From Pagrus major (lineage: Eukaryota; Chordata; Actinopteri; Spariformes; Sparidae), in NCBI RefSeq assembly GCF_040436345.1, contig NC_133218.1, positions 23,917,070 to 23,981,069 on the forward strand: 64,000 nucleotides of DNA, given 5' to 3'. How positions within the stretch are numbered: the first letter of the stretch is position 1; every line of letters begins with the position of its first letter. Positions 48,690 through 60,420 of this stretch are shown here, piece after piece. The notes under the pieces were generated by a model. The model did not search any database. It was not told the origin of the DNA and was given only the letters and a program-made list of their open reading frames with translations. The position numbers and the translations under genes are program-made.

Positions 48690-51600
48690 GTGATTAGTAT
48701 CTTCACGGTCTTGTCAGATTAGGGCAGTGGTTCTGAATGTTTCTTTGTAAGACAAACTCCCAACAGTTCAGTCAGATGATCTCAAATGCTAAAATTCATG
48801 CTCCAAATGTGTTCATTTAATTTCCAACTGGATGTTTAACTGTTAATCGTCTCAAAGTGGATATAATTGTGGATGTTTGAATATTTTCTGACAATTAAAT
48901 TGTCAATGTTTAAAATCCTGGGGGGAGAGACAGGATTTTAAAATGGAGCTAGAAACACTAGCAACCGTTTATCTATTATCTTCATTGCTTTTAGCCAATT
49001 GTTTCAATTAGCAACAATTTATCTTTCTTCTCACTTGATTTATAGTTTCCATGCGCTCATAAATCCAGTATCCCCTACACTAATTGTTACAGATGACTTG
49101 ATATGTGGATGTATTCTCCCAATCATATCAGCAATTCAGTATTTTATTAGCTGAGCTACTCTACAAAACCCACTGGGGTACAAGTACTGCTGGTTGGAAA
49201 TCAATGAATTAGGGAATTGAGCTTCACAAGACAGGGAAATGACTTTGTCTTGTCAATACTAAGAATTAGGTATCAATTAAACAACTGGGTCATTTTCACA
49301 GGTTTCTGCACAGACAAGATTGAATTTGTAGTTGTATTGAACTGTTGGGTTCAGATTGCAGCTCCAAGCCCCTGGCTGTATTGTAGTAAAAAGAGTATTT
49401 GTAATATAGAATTTAATGTTGCATGGGGACAAGGGACCAGAAAAGATATCAAGATTATGAACAAACCTGATTGAAGCATGCTCATGAATAGGATTTTTTT
49501 CCTTTTTTCTCATTTACTGCAGATATTTTGACCTGTTAAAGCAGGAATTGCACGTTATTCTTAAAACTGGCTCCGTCTTCCTCAGTTGTATTGACAGTGC
49601 GAACAATGCCGAGGCCTTGAAACAGAGACTGCAAAATGAAATCTACCCAATCAATATCATTCCTGCCTTTGCTTTTCAAAATGTCTTGCGTGAGCCCCAT
49701 ACAGCAGTGGATGGTACAAAAGACAAAAATATATTTAGGTTTTCCCACTCACTGTACTTAAAGATTTATCCAATTATAAACTGACGTCAGTCTCAAGTGT
49801 CAAAGCTGTTAACTTAAACCCTAAAATAAGGATTCAGTGTCCATATTAGGCTCATAACTACAGCAGTAGGTGGCACTAGAGTCACAAAATGTAACTCATT
49901 GATGGAGACATAAATGCATTAAGGGTAGAGTTGACAATAATTCAGGAATTGTGAATCCATTTTTTAAACTACTGGATTTTTTGCTAGCAGATCATTAACC
50001 TGACATGACAGCGTAATTGCACCTCATTTAACAGCCTATTAGCAAATTATTGATGTCAGAAACTCAGCAGTTAGTAGAGGCTCTGATACATGTAAATCAA
50101 ACTTGTCTTTTTAACTCACATTTTCACTAAGAAATAAAGACTTAACTAGTTCAAGAGTCCAAACCAGGCAGAGACTCTTCTTAAACATGACGGGTTATTA
50201 GGATATTAAACGACTGTCTACAGCATGTTCATGCACAGGTAGTAGAAGTGGAGGTCAACGAGTCCTCAAGGCAGAGGAAGGTCGGCAGAGGTGGAAAGCA
50301 GGATAAAATCTTATCCAAGTGGGACATTTTAACACTCAGCCGCTGCAGAGGGGAGCAAAGTTGAATTTAAATTTTCCTACTGAACATTTTGTGGTGGCAG
50401 ACATGAACCGAAACAGACTGTTAATACCAATCATTGCTATGACAACAGAGACTCTGGACATTACTAAACTATTTTCACATATTGGGTGTGCTGTCAGGTG
50501 AAATGAACAGACAAAAAGTTAACAAACAATACAACAGGTCTAGAGAAAACTCCCCCAATTGAGTGAGATTGCCTATTTTGAATGCACAACCAGTGGAAAA
50601 TGTCCACTTCCAAAAATGATCCCAAGTCAACATATGCAGACTGAATCAAGATGGGGTGAGACTAAATGTCCTTGACTGTCTCCTTAAGTGTCCTCTCTGT
50701 GTTCCAACTCTCTGAATGCAAATAAATTATTCAGCTAATGGAGGGCAGCGGACAGTCAAGTCATTTTGGAACGAGGCTGATTGATATGGCTGAAACGGGA
50801 ACTCAAATTGATGGTCCTTAGGATGTATCCTTAAGATAGGGTGCTGTAAAATAATCCATTTACTAAAACTGATATGTAACAGGACACTATGGATTCTGAG
50901 AACCATTAACTTTAACCACCTTTCCTAAATGTGTCACCGGGCTTTAATCAGATGAAAATGACGGTAACTAAGTATAGAAACATTTGGTCAAGATTCGGAC
51001 ACTCTGAACACCAAATTCAACATTTACCAGTGATGAGAATTTGATTTGTCCTTTGATAAACTGCATATAGAAGCAATACCAAACAGTACACAGATCAATA
51101 TCTCCTGTGATGCAAAATGTTTTTATAAATGTGTTGATTTCAAGTCACTATGGTTTTAAATGATATATTCACACTGAACAGATCAGTTCAGGAACGTAAG
51201 CTCACAGTTACATTTTATATTAATTGATATGCATCAAGTGAGATTTCTGTTACATGAAAGTTTAAACATTATTTATTTATTTATGATCAGTATGCGAATG
51301 TCTGTTCTGCTTTCAGAGAGGCTGAGCATTTACACGGGTCTGAAATAAAGATCTGTTTAAATGGAATCCTAATTTGGTTGCATATCAATACACGAACAAA
51401 CAAAACAATAAAAACAAGTCAAGAATAGCCAAATGAAATTGGAAAGAACAGTAACCCTCTATAACAAATTCAATCAACAAATTCTCATAAACAACACAAT
51501 TTGCGTGTTGGAAAAGGAGTAGGAAGAAGGAAACACTTATATAATCCTCCCCCTTCTCCACTTCTCATGAATTAACCCATCATCTTTATTTTGAATATAG

Positions 51601-51690
51601 TATTTATACTGTATATATACTGTATATATACGTACAGTACATATATATACTCAATCTATTCATCTGTCTCATATCTATATGTATAAATAT
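48690..51690. other. rpl13-cpne7 spacer, left part
   Basis: No exon or RNA gene was recognised. Open frames such as 49548-49784 are short and carry no familiar motif. Near 51595-51660 there is a TATATA-rich stretch with small repeats of ACTGTATATA. Confidence 0.5.
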
Positions 51691-51697
51691 TAAATCA

Positions 51698-51845
51698 TTG
51701 AAGGTGCAATATGTGAGAATATGCCACCTGTCGATTTCAAGCTCCAAACAAATAGGGGGCAGCATATCACCAGAGTAACTGCTTACTGCTGATAACTGTA
51801 GCTGTAACTGTTGGCTAGTTAGCTCAGTTAGCAGTGCAGCTAGCG
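51698..51845. mobile_element. Partial MITE end sharing ends with the element at 54994
   Basis: The sequence AAGGTGCAATATGTGAGAAT, followed by CCACCTGTCG, a CAAACAAATA stretch and TAGTTAGC/GCAGCTAGC, matches the reverse complement of the right half of the element at 54994-55222. The matching opposite end was not found, so the copy may be broken or invaded by the inverted repeat at 51888-52328. Confidence 0.6.
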
Positions 51846-51887
51846 TTTAAAAAAGGATGAGGGGTCATTACATCACCCAATCTTGCT

Positions 51888-52328
51888 TTGGGGCCAGACT
51901 GTGGTGACAGCTGTAGTGAAGTCAATGGGAGACGCATGGAGAAACACACGAAAGGCCAGCATTTCTACGTCGTATGAATCCTGAAAAGAATCCTGGAAAG
52001 AAACACCTCCAGAAAATGACCACACATAACCACTGATATCTCCGTCAACATGTTGTTCCTTTCCTCAAATTTGTGTATGAAAGGCTCCTGTTCACGTTGT
52101 TGTTCGCTGTGAAGTCTCATCAGTGGAAATCAGTCAGACCTGCCTTGTTTGATCACAATATTATCAGCCCTGTCAATCGTTTGGGAGGAAAAATCAGTGG
52201 TTAACCTACTTTCTGAAGTGTGGTCTTTCATTTTCTCAGTCATACGACGTAGATATTTTGGGTTTAAGTGTGTTTCTCCATGCATCTCCCATTGACTTCA
52301 TACAGCTGTCACCACAGTCTGGCCCCAA
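51888..52328. mobile_element. Long inverted repeat (~90-bp arms, ~260-bp spacer)
   Basis: The arm 51888-51977 (TTGGGGCCAGACTGTGGTGA to CTACGTCGTATGA) is the near-exact reverse complement of 52240-52328 (TCATACGACGTAGA to TCTGGCCCCAA). The spacer has no coding potential. The structure is a foldback element or the remains of a MITE, and its transcript would form a strong duplex. Confidence 0.8.
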
Positions 52329-53484
52329 TGCCAGATTCTGTTGATAATTTAGTTTTTTTCCAATCAACCCTTTACCTCACAAACAAGAATTATCCAGATT
52401 CTGTTGTTGTTCTGTCACATGGTGTCAGTAAAATAAGACGTAGAAGTTATCATGACTCTTCCTCATCCCTTTATCATTTCTCTGTACGTTCTTTTGAACT
52501 GAGTAATAATAATTAATAATTAAAATTTGCTTATGTGTTACATCCGAACCATTCAACTTCATCCCACTGTAACAGTTCTTAACTGATGATCCATTAAGTG
52601 TGAACTAATCACATAATCACGTTTGTTAATGTTAATCCTACATTAATACATTCCTTAAATCATCGTTAGTCCTGCACGAGTTCATCTTTACTGAAGTGTA
52701 TGATTTCTGCCCTTATAACAAAGCAAAAACACCAAACATTCTCCAGTCACTGCTTCTCAATTATGATGATTTGCTGCTTTTTTTTAAACGATAATTCAGT
52801 TAACCAGAAGAATGAATGAAAGATGACTCTATGCATCAGATACTCTTTAAGAAGATCATTATTTTTGCAATATACCTGCAGCTTCAGTGATAGTTTGTAG
52901 TTTCATTTCCTCCCTTCTGTTCTCAGTGTGAACGTGTTTCCCAGCTGCTCTCCTGGTGTGTAAAATTGATCACGGCACATTTAGCATTCTCTGTGATTAA
53001 TTGTTGTACTTCTCAGCTGTTTTCATTAGTTGTAATTAACACATTTCCTCCTGAGATCACCGAGGTAGCAGTGTCACTTCAACTCTATGATGTATTCCCT
53101 GTAAAAGGGACCAGACCACAGTATTTCTAGGTCAGTAAGCCAAATATAATGATGACAGAGGAGACTCATGGAGATAGTATTTCTATTCAATGAGGTGTAA
53201 CTTGAAGTCGAGCCTGCTGAAACACAAGCTCTGTGATTGATTACCACTAACGGTGATGCTACAGCTACCATCAGCAATAAGAAAGACTTAAGAATCAATA
53301 ATGTCTTTGAAGATTTCCAAAAAACCTACCCGTGTCCAAAAATACCTCGACTCGAGGGAGCTGCTAGTGGAAAACTGCAGATGATGTTACACAAACAAAC
53401 CCGGAGCAAGTTTGACTGAAAGTGTGAGTGCATCAGGCCATGTTAAGAGATCTTTCTATTTGGGTTATCATTCACGCAATGTGG

Positions 53485-53630
53485 TCAGCAGCAGCAGCAG
53501 CAGCACCAAGGCGAGCAGTGACTGGGCAGAGCCAGCGGGGGGGAGTCTGAGTAGATAATCCATGTGTAAATGCAGGGAACGTCCTGTGAGGTGTTGAACC
53601 GACACAGCAGCAGCAGTAGCAGCAGATGGC
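53485..53630. repeat. Two short CAG/GCA triplet runs
   Basis: Short imperfect runs of AGC/GCA triplets occur at about 53488-53505 (CAGCAGCAGCAGCAGCAC) and 53605-53622. They lie in otherwise unremarkable spacer and no exon is associated. On the minus strand they read as an artefactual leucine/cysteine-rich frame. Confidence 0.6.
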
Positions 53631-54993
53631 CCTTGTTTGGAGCTGTGGCGTAACAGGGCTCAGGTGTGTGCCCCAAAGCAGACTGTCTGAATACCCATGG
53701 AAGAAGAGGCTGCGAGGGTGAAAAACTGCAGGAGCGAAACTGACTTTAGGTGTCAGGAAGCAGCAAGTTTACATGTTAGACACAGATCAAGGAATGCATT
53801 TTTTTTTAATCTCTTTATAAAGATAACATCAACCTGTAAGAGGAATCTGTGTCTTCTTTGTGTTGCTTGGTGTGTAAGTTATCAGCTTAACAGAGCAGGT
53901 AATTAAAAAAAGGGAGCAGGGAGCCAAATGTTTTATTTGTGATGCATTTGGAATAATTTGATTGACCTGCCTGTCGGCTGCACACACCATTTCACCAGCT
54001 GAGAGCGTCTGAGTGGCTCAACTCTCAAAGATTCAACCACGTCTCCTTGAAATCGTAGACAAAGTTGTAATGCTGCAAAGCGTTAATGAAAGTGTGAAGG
54101 ACATTTCAAAAATCCTGAGATGTCAAAGCCTTCAGGAATAAAATGTTCCAATAATTGAAGCCTACACATTTCTATTATCATTATAAAGTGCACTGTAACT
54201 AACAAGCCGACCACACAAGGTGCTTTTAAACACTCAAAACCACAGCTTTTATTTTCCGTTTCAAACTGGATTTTGATGAATACAAATTAAGAAGTCATTT
54301 TGTGGCTTTGTCTTACGTGGCCTTCGCTGCTGTTTTGCCAAGAACTCTGCAAAGAGCTGCTGTTGTGTCGGTGCAATCTAAAAATCTATAAATGTTACGC
54401 AATGTCTGGAAATACATTCATGAAAATAATACATATGTGGGAGGACTGTGAAAAGGTTGAAGCATAAACGTTGTGTCGAAACAATAGGTTACGTAACATG
54501 CGTTGCTGTCAAATGATTGAAAATCTACGCTGATGAATCAGTTCATGTTCATTTTAATATGAGTGACATTTGACTAAAGTATGTCCATATGCATGTGGGT
54601 GTGTGTGTGCGTGTGTGTGTGTGTTTGATGAAGTATAAGAGAGCAGAGAGTCACAGGTCCTCAGCTGTCTGGAGCTCCCACATGGAGATGGTGGTTGTGA
54701 TGTGCTGGAAGCTTTTTTGTTCCTGTTGTTTTACTGTGAAATGTCTCTCACGCGTCAAGAGGAAACCAGCCAGGACCAGTTGGTTGAGACAGGACTTCCT
54801 GTCTTTTCTGAATACAAATGGACTAAAGTATGGATCCTACTAACAGGATCTGAGCATCTGATTTCCCCATTTATGCTCACATGTGCACTGTAGCATCTCA
54901 TCTGAACTCATAGACTCACAGCAGACGTTTTCACTTGTCAAAGCAGGTGCAGCACTGATGTGTCCAATAACGTTAACGATGTTTGTATTCTAC

Positions 54994-55222
54994 TAAAGGT
55001 GCAATATGAGAATTTTAGTTGAAAACGTTCAAAAATTAAATAAAATCAGCAGAATGTGAAGATCAGTTCTGACATCATGAAATCTGAAGTTTGGACCGCT
55101 AGCTGCAAGGCTTATTGTGCTAACTAGCAGCAGTTAGTGATAACTCCAGCGATATGCTTATATGCTTATTTGTTTTGAGTATGAATACGACAGGTGGTCT
55201 CTTCTTACATATTGCACCTTTA
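54994..55222. mobile_element. MITE with TAAAGGTGCAATAT inverted ends
   Basis: The left end TAAAGGTGCAATATGAGAAT is the inverted match of the right end CTTACATATTGCACCTTTA. The interior of about 190 bp is non-coding and contains GCTAGC and CTAACTAGC motifs. A related, oppositely oriented fragment occurs at 51698. The ends abut C..TA on both sides, so a TA target is possible but not proven. Confidence 0.8.
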
Positions 55223-55602
55223 GCTGTCCCAGTGAGCCATGTCAGTGAGTGAGTATGCACAATACCAGAGCCATGGCACAAGCTCAGCTAAATGGAATGC
55301 AGCCATCATTAGTGTTCCACCTGTGCTTTTCCTGCTTTGACAAATCAAAATGTCTCCCATGAAAAGGGTCTTTTGTCACTGGTGCACCATCAACAGAGGC
55401 AAACCAGGCAAATGTTTTGGGTCCTCCAAAGAATTTGGGAAAAGGGGTCCCAACGACCTCTCCTATCGTCACATACTGCATGTCTACTACAGAATTACAC
55501 AATTAACACAAGCAACTGACGAAATATACATATTGCATCAAATGCTCACCGACTGCACGCAGAGCTTTGTTTATTTCTATGTGAAACTTTGTGGTGTTTG
55601 TT

Positions 55603-56222
55603 TTAAAGGATACATTCACCCAAAAATGAAAATTCAGTCATTATCTACTCACCTCCATGCGTTTGGAAAGTCTGATGAAGTTTGGCAGTCCCCAAAACAT
55701 TTCTGGAGCTTCACAGCAAAACAGAGCTGCAGCATTCCCCTAAACAACTGAAGTGGATGGAGACAAAAACATAAAATGGCTCCATACAGCTCGTCTGGGA
55801 TAATCCATGTCTCTGGACGCTCCCAAATCCCAAATTGATTTGAAAAGATATTATTTACTCGGTCGCGCGCCCACTTCATATGGGGTGCCTGCTAACGCTT
55901 TTAGCTTAGCAGCTACAGTGAATATTTTGGTTTACAAAGGGTGTAATTAACGTCTTTTCAAATCAACTTTGGATCTCTGGGCTTCTGGAGATTATTCCAG
56001 ATGAGCTGTATGGAGCCATTTTATGTTTGCTGTTTTTTTTTTTTTACATTTTAAAGCAAGTCCCCATCTACTTCAGCTGCTTATGAGAATGCTGCAACGC
56101 TGTTTTGCTGTGAAGCTCCAGAAATGTTTTGCGGACAAAGAAAGATGCACTTGATCTTCCATCCACGTGGGGGTGAGTAGATAATAAATGAATTTTCATT
56201 TCTGGGTGAACTTAACCTTTAA
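55603..56222. mobile_element. ~0.6 kb MITE with TTAA target sites
   Basis: The left end TTAAAGGATACATTCACCC and right end GGGTGAACTTAACCTTTAA are inverted. The match continues inside through the AAATGAAAATTCA and ATTATCTACTCACC stretches, and again through AAACATTTCTGGAGCTTCA and TGGCTCCATACAGCTCGTC. TTAA occurs at both borders, as for piggyBac-like and some other superfamilies. No transposase frame is present. The open frames crossing it on both strands are by-products of the inverted structure. Confidence 0.8.
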
Positions 56223-57160
56223 ATTTGCACTTTTATATGAAACTTTTAAGGCTGCTGTCTTAGCCAGGGCTCCCTTGTAAAACAGATTGTGAACATTAAG
56301 GTAAAGGTAAAATAAAGGATAAATGTTACGTATGCACTTTGTGAACGCTAAAAAAAAAAAAAAAAAAGCTGGAAACTGTAATGAAGCTGGAGAAAAATCT
56401 GATTGATGTACCAGTCTTAACTGAGCCTGCAGAGGATTATGGGTGCTAAATAGGTAGTGTTACTGTGGGTGATACTGCATGTGTCACCATTAAGACTTAA
56501 ATGCATTTCATTCATATCTTCATGGATCATAAGTTCACCCCTCTTCTTAGCCTGAGTGTCAAATCACACCAAATCCGTGCACCATCTACACATGTATCTC
56601 CTCCACTGTGTGTGAAAGGGTGCCAGATACTGATAATCAATGATAATCAATAAAAGCCTCTGTAATGCATCTCCAAAGTCATCTTTTTAAGGCTCGATTT
56701 TAGGTGTAAGTGATCTCCCAATAATCGAGCCCAAGCTTAAAGCCCATCCATCCTTTGACATCAGCAGCTGGACTCCTCTCTCCACTCCCCATCTCCTCAC
56801 AGCCGAGCCAGCCTCCTCCCTCCCTCCCTCCCTCCTCTCTCTCCTCTCTCGGTCTGAACCAATGAGTTTCGGCGGAGGAAAAAAAAAAAAAATCAGCCAG
56901 TGTGTTATGGGAGAGGATTAAAACAAGTGTGTTTAAGAGTAAAGAACAGCGAAAGGTAGGAAGTGAGTTTTTAACTTGATGGTGAGCGGAGGATGAGGAG
57001 GATTCACAGCTGTACATTTTTCTAACTGGAAGTGAGTAAGAGCGTCAGTGACGAGCGGTGCTCACAAAGTAGACTGCTCGGGTTGAGTGCGAGGCTTTTG
57101 TTTGGTGTATTTATGAATTGTACGTGGTTGTAATCTCAGCTGCGTTGACAGATTTGTTGA
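56223..57160 (+). promoter_or_regulatory. Spacer and candidate cpne7 promoter region
   Basis: After 56.8 kb the sequence changes to a C/T-rich block (CCTCCCTCCCTCCCTCCCTC, 56810-56850). It then carries somewhat more CpG and moderately GC-rich DNA to about 57.1 kb, which could be the start region of the copine transcript located ~1 kb downstream. No TATA box and no defined exon could be assigned, so this is a suggestion only. Confidence 0.3.
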
Positions 57161-58109
57161 TCCACTGTGATAATTGACGAAGAAGCCCGTTTCCTCATCG
57201 CCTTCATTAAGTTGTTGGATTGAATCGGCAGCCTTCCTCTCTCATGAGCGGACGTGTTGCTTTACCGAGAGACAGGGAGAGGTTGTTATTGTTTATTTAT
57301 TTTTGCTTCACACTATAACTTTTGCTCGGCTTTTGATTGCATTTTTTTTTAACGAGTTAAGTTGCAGAGTGACGCTTTTTGAGGGTAACATCTGGTTTCC
57401 AGACTCACAGCTGGCAAACAGATCCACGGGCGCTGTCCCTGGTGCTGAGAGCCAAACAGTGCAGCCAGTGCACTTGTTCATCTGTCTCCTAAGGATGAGC
57501 CACTTTGAGTGAATGATGCTGGTGGAGAAATTCACACTCTCTGCCCCTCTGAAGCAGTTAAACCCTTTGCTCGAGGACACTTTCCTTTTCCTGTTTTTAT
57601 CAGCTTTCACTTTCATTGTTGTAAAAATGAGAAAGACATGATTTGTTTCCACTGAAACTGTTCTCTATCTCATGTTTAGTGCTGGAAAGAGGATAAAAAA
57701 TGTTGCCGTGCAGAAAGTGACATGTTTTTGTGTATGTGTTTATGGATAGCTCTTGTAATTCATACTCCAGATTTGACCATCTTACACAAATCTTTCCAGG
57801 GATCTGTAAAAGCACAGCCTCGCCAATCTTCATGTCCTGTCTCCTGTCATTACCGAGGTGAGATGATGTCCCTGCTCTGACAGGCATGTAATAACAGCTT
57901 TGGTTAGGTTTGCTCCCCTGGGACTCAACAGGAATCTCTCTTCTTTCTGTGACATCTGCATCAAGTCAAAAGAGGCTGTCTCCTGCGAGCGTGCCACGTC
58001 TTCACTGAGATCCCTCCAAGCCACGACTGTTCCTTCCCATCCCTGGGAGCTTATATCAACAGCCTCACACCGCACCGCTTCGCTGGTTGGCAGCTCCTCT
58101 TTGCCCTGA

Positions 58110-58325
<216 letters not shown>

Positions 58326-59484
58326 TGACAAATGCACAGTTGGTCCTTTTGGGAGAAAAGTGTGAGGCTGAAATCTCCTCTTCTATAGGGAGCAGGGTGT
58401 AGATTTTAAAAATTAATCCACCATCTTTTATTAATCCCTGTATCTGGCTCATTAAACACATTATTCCAAGAGTAAAGAATCATGCTCTGAATCCCACATA
58501 TTAGTTCAAATTATTCTGATTACAGCACCTTGAGGTGATCCGAGCAACACGTTGTTACACAGAAAGCCACAGTTTGCCAGCCCCTCCCTCTATTATCCAG
58601 TATGAGACATCAGAAAAAGCTCATATTTTGAGATGAATCAGTGGTGATGTGTGAAATTTTATACATTTGGATGATTTTTCTGTCCCACTTGAGTAATCCG
58701 CGAAATCCATGTTATCATACAAGATCAACCAGGGAGATGAATCTGTTAATGGTTTGTTGAACTTGCAGCTGTTTTTCACTCTTTTGGATAAAGATCATCA
58801 CGGCTCACACAACAGCTGCCCGACTCATGATTAAAAATGTCAGAGGAAGAGCGAAAATTAGTCAGACAACAACAGATTGTGGTGCCTGCCCTGTAGGATT
58901 TTCTGATTGTACAGCAGCAGCACATATATATCCCACTGCTCTACATGTGTGGACAATATATGTAATATGCAACGTGATGTGTTGTGCTCCAGCTGAAAAT
59001 GTTTACTTTCTTGGTCCGGTCCCAGGCTGATTGGAGTGTGGGCAGGAGGTCCCTCATTTCCCTGTTAATTAACTCATTTAGTTCGTGAGGGGAAGCCAAA
59101 ACACAGGTCTCATTAAGTAGAGGATGTGTTAAAAAGGTGGCAGAGGAAAACTAATTGTATAGATTTATTTTTTCCCCCTGCAACCCCCTCATCCAACAAA
59201 AACCCTCTTTTCAGGGAAATGGGAGATAATAATTACTCTGCCTGAATCCTGCCACATGGGAGCCATTTGTTGAAGATGTTTGGGCTGAATGAATGTGGAG
59301 ACTGTTTTGTGGCAGTGATGATAAAAACACTCAGCTGACAGTGTTGAGCACACAGTTATGGATTTTTCTTGGTTGTAAGGAGGTTGTTACATGCAATGAG
59401 TGACCTGGGTTCAATGTGGCATATGAGAGTGGCTATGTTTAGCTCCACTAACTGAGGCAAATTCATATGGTGATGTCAGAGAAG

Positions 59485-59485
59485 C

Positions 59486-59580
<95 letters not shown>

Positions 59581-59591
59581 GTCTGTCTATC
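59485..59591. repeat. (CTAT)n tetranucleotide microsatellite
   Basis: About 25 CTAT units run without interruption and end in two CTGT variants. The tract lies in cpne7 intron 1. Confidence 0.97.
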
Positions 59592-60189
59592 GCGGTTGTA
59601 GATTATACACATGGTCCATAATTTCTGCCACTAGGGGTCCCTCAATCAGCGATAACAAACGATGGGCTTCGATGATGTCGTGAAGTAGCGTGGGATCATG
59701 GGAGTCGTCTTAATTTTTTGAACAACCACCTCTGCCAACGAAAATGAAAGATCGTGCTCCATGACGATTGAGCAGTGCAGTCAATAGCCAGCTAGTTCCT
59801 TCCTCGTTCTCTTCTCGTTTATCATCTGGTGCTTCCCCTGTTTTCCCAGAAATTAGAGCCACTAGAGGGCGTTACAGGGGGATATGACGCCACTGACAGG
59901 CAACCAAATGAAAAACCCCATTACCTTGAATCGAATTACGTATTTCTCTGGATTTGAACATTATAAGAAACATTTGGGACAACGTAACTAGACAGCTCAA
60001 CAAAAAATGTAAAAAGGTTTTGTTGTTATTACGCATTTGATGTGTAAGTGTGACATATTATGCTTTTAAATTGCTACTGTGTATAAAGTAGTTAAAATGA
60101 TCTCCAGTGCAACCTGCTTAAACTTCATAATGCTGCTTTCAGTGACTCTTTATAATAAGGATACAAATTATATACTTAAGTAGTGCGTA

Positions 60190-60420
60190 AGTAATTTAAA
60201 TATCCCATATTACGCTCATTTCAGGTTTGCATGTTTATATTGCGTGTCTATGAGAAAATGTTTACATGCTGCACATCTGCACGCACCGTTTTAGCTCCTG
60301 TCTCTTTAAGGCCCCCCCACCCAAAAAAGTCCAGTCTGCTCTGATTGGTCAGCTCTCACAGGTTTAAGCAAGCACCGCCCACTGTGATTCTGAACCTGCT
60401 TTACCTGTGTTTTCTGCGAC
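60190..60420. repeat. Probable dispersed teleost repeat in cpne7 intron 1
   Basis: The phrase ATCCCATATTACGCTCATTT followed by CAGGTTTGCATGTTTATATT, and further on GTCTGCTCTGATTGGTCAGC, resembles a repeat found widely in fish genomes. The ends were not defined and there is no coding potential. Confidence 0.4.

Noticed and set aside
48774-48800. Possible third snoRNA start (CAGTCAGATGATCTCAAAT)
   Set aside because: It resembles the 5' part of the two rpl13 snoRNAs, but box C is broken (ATGATCT) and no box D or closing stem follows; it is also beyond the rpl13 polyadenylation signal.
49548-49784. 78-codon open frame in the rpl13-cpne7 spacer
   Set aside because: No motif, no neighbouring exons in phase, and no support for a gene between rpl13 and cpne7.
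55350-55751. 133-codon open frame
   Set aside because: It runs into the TTAA-flanked inverted-repeat element and has no conserved protein features.
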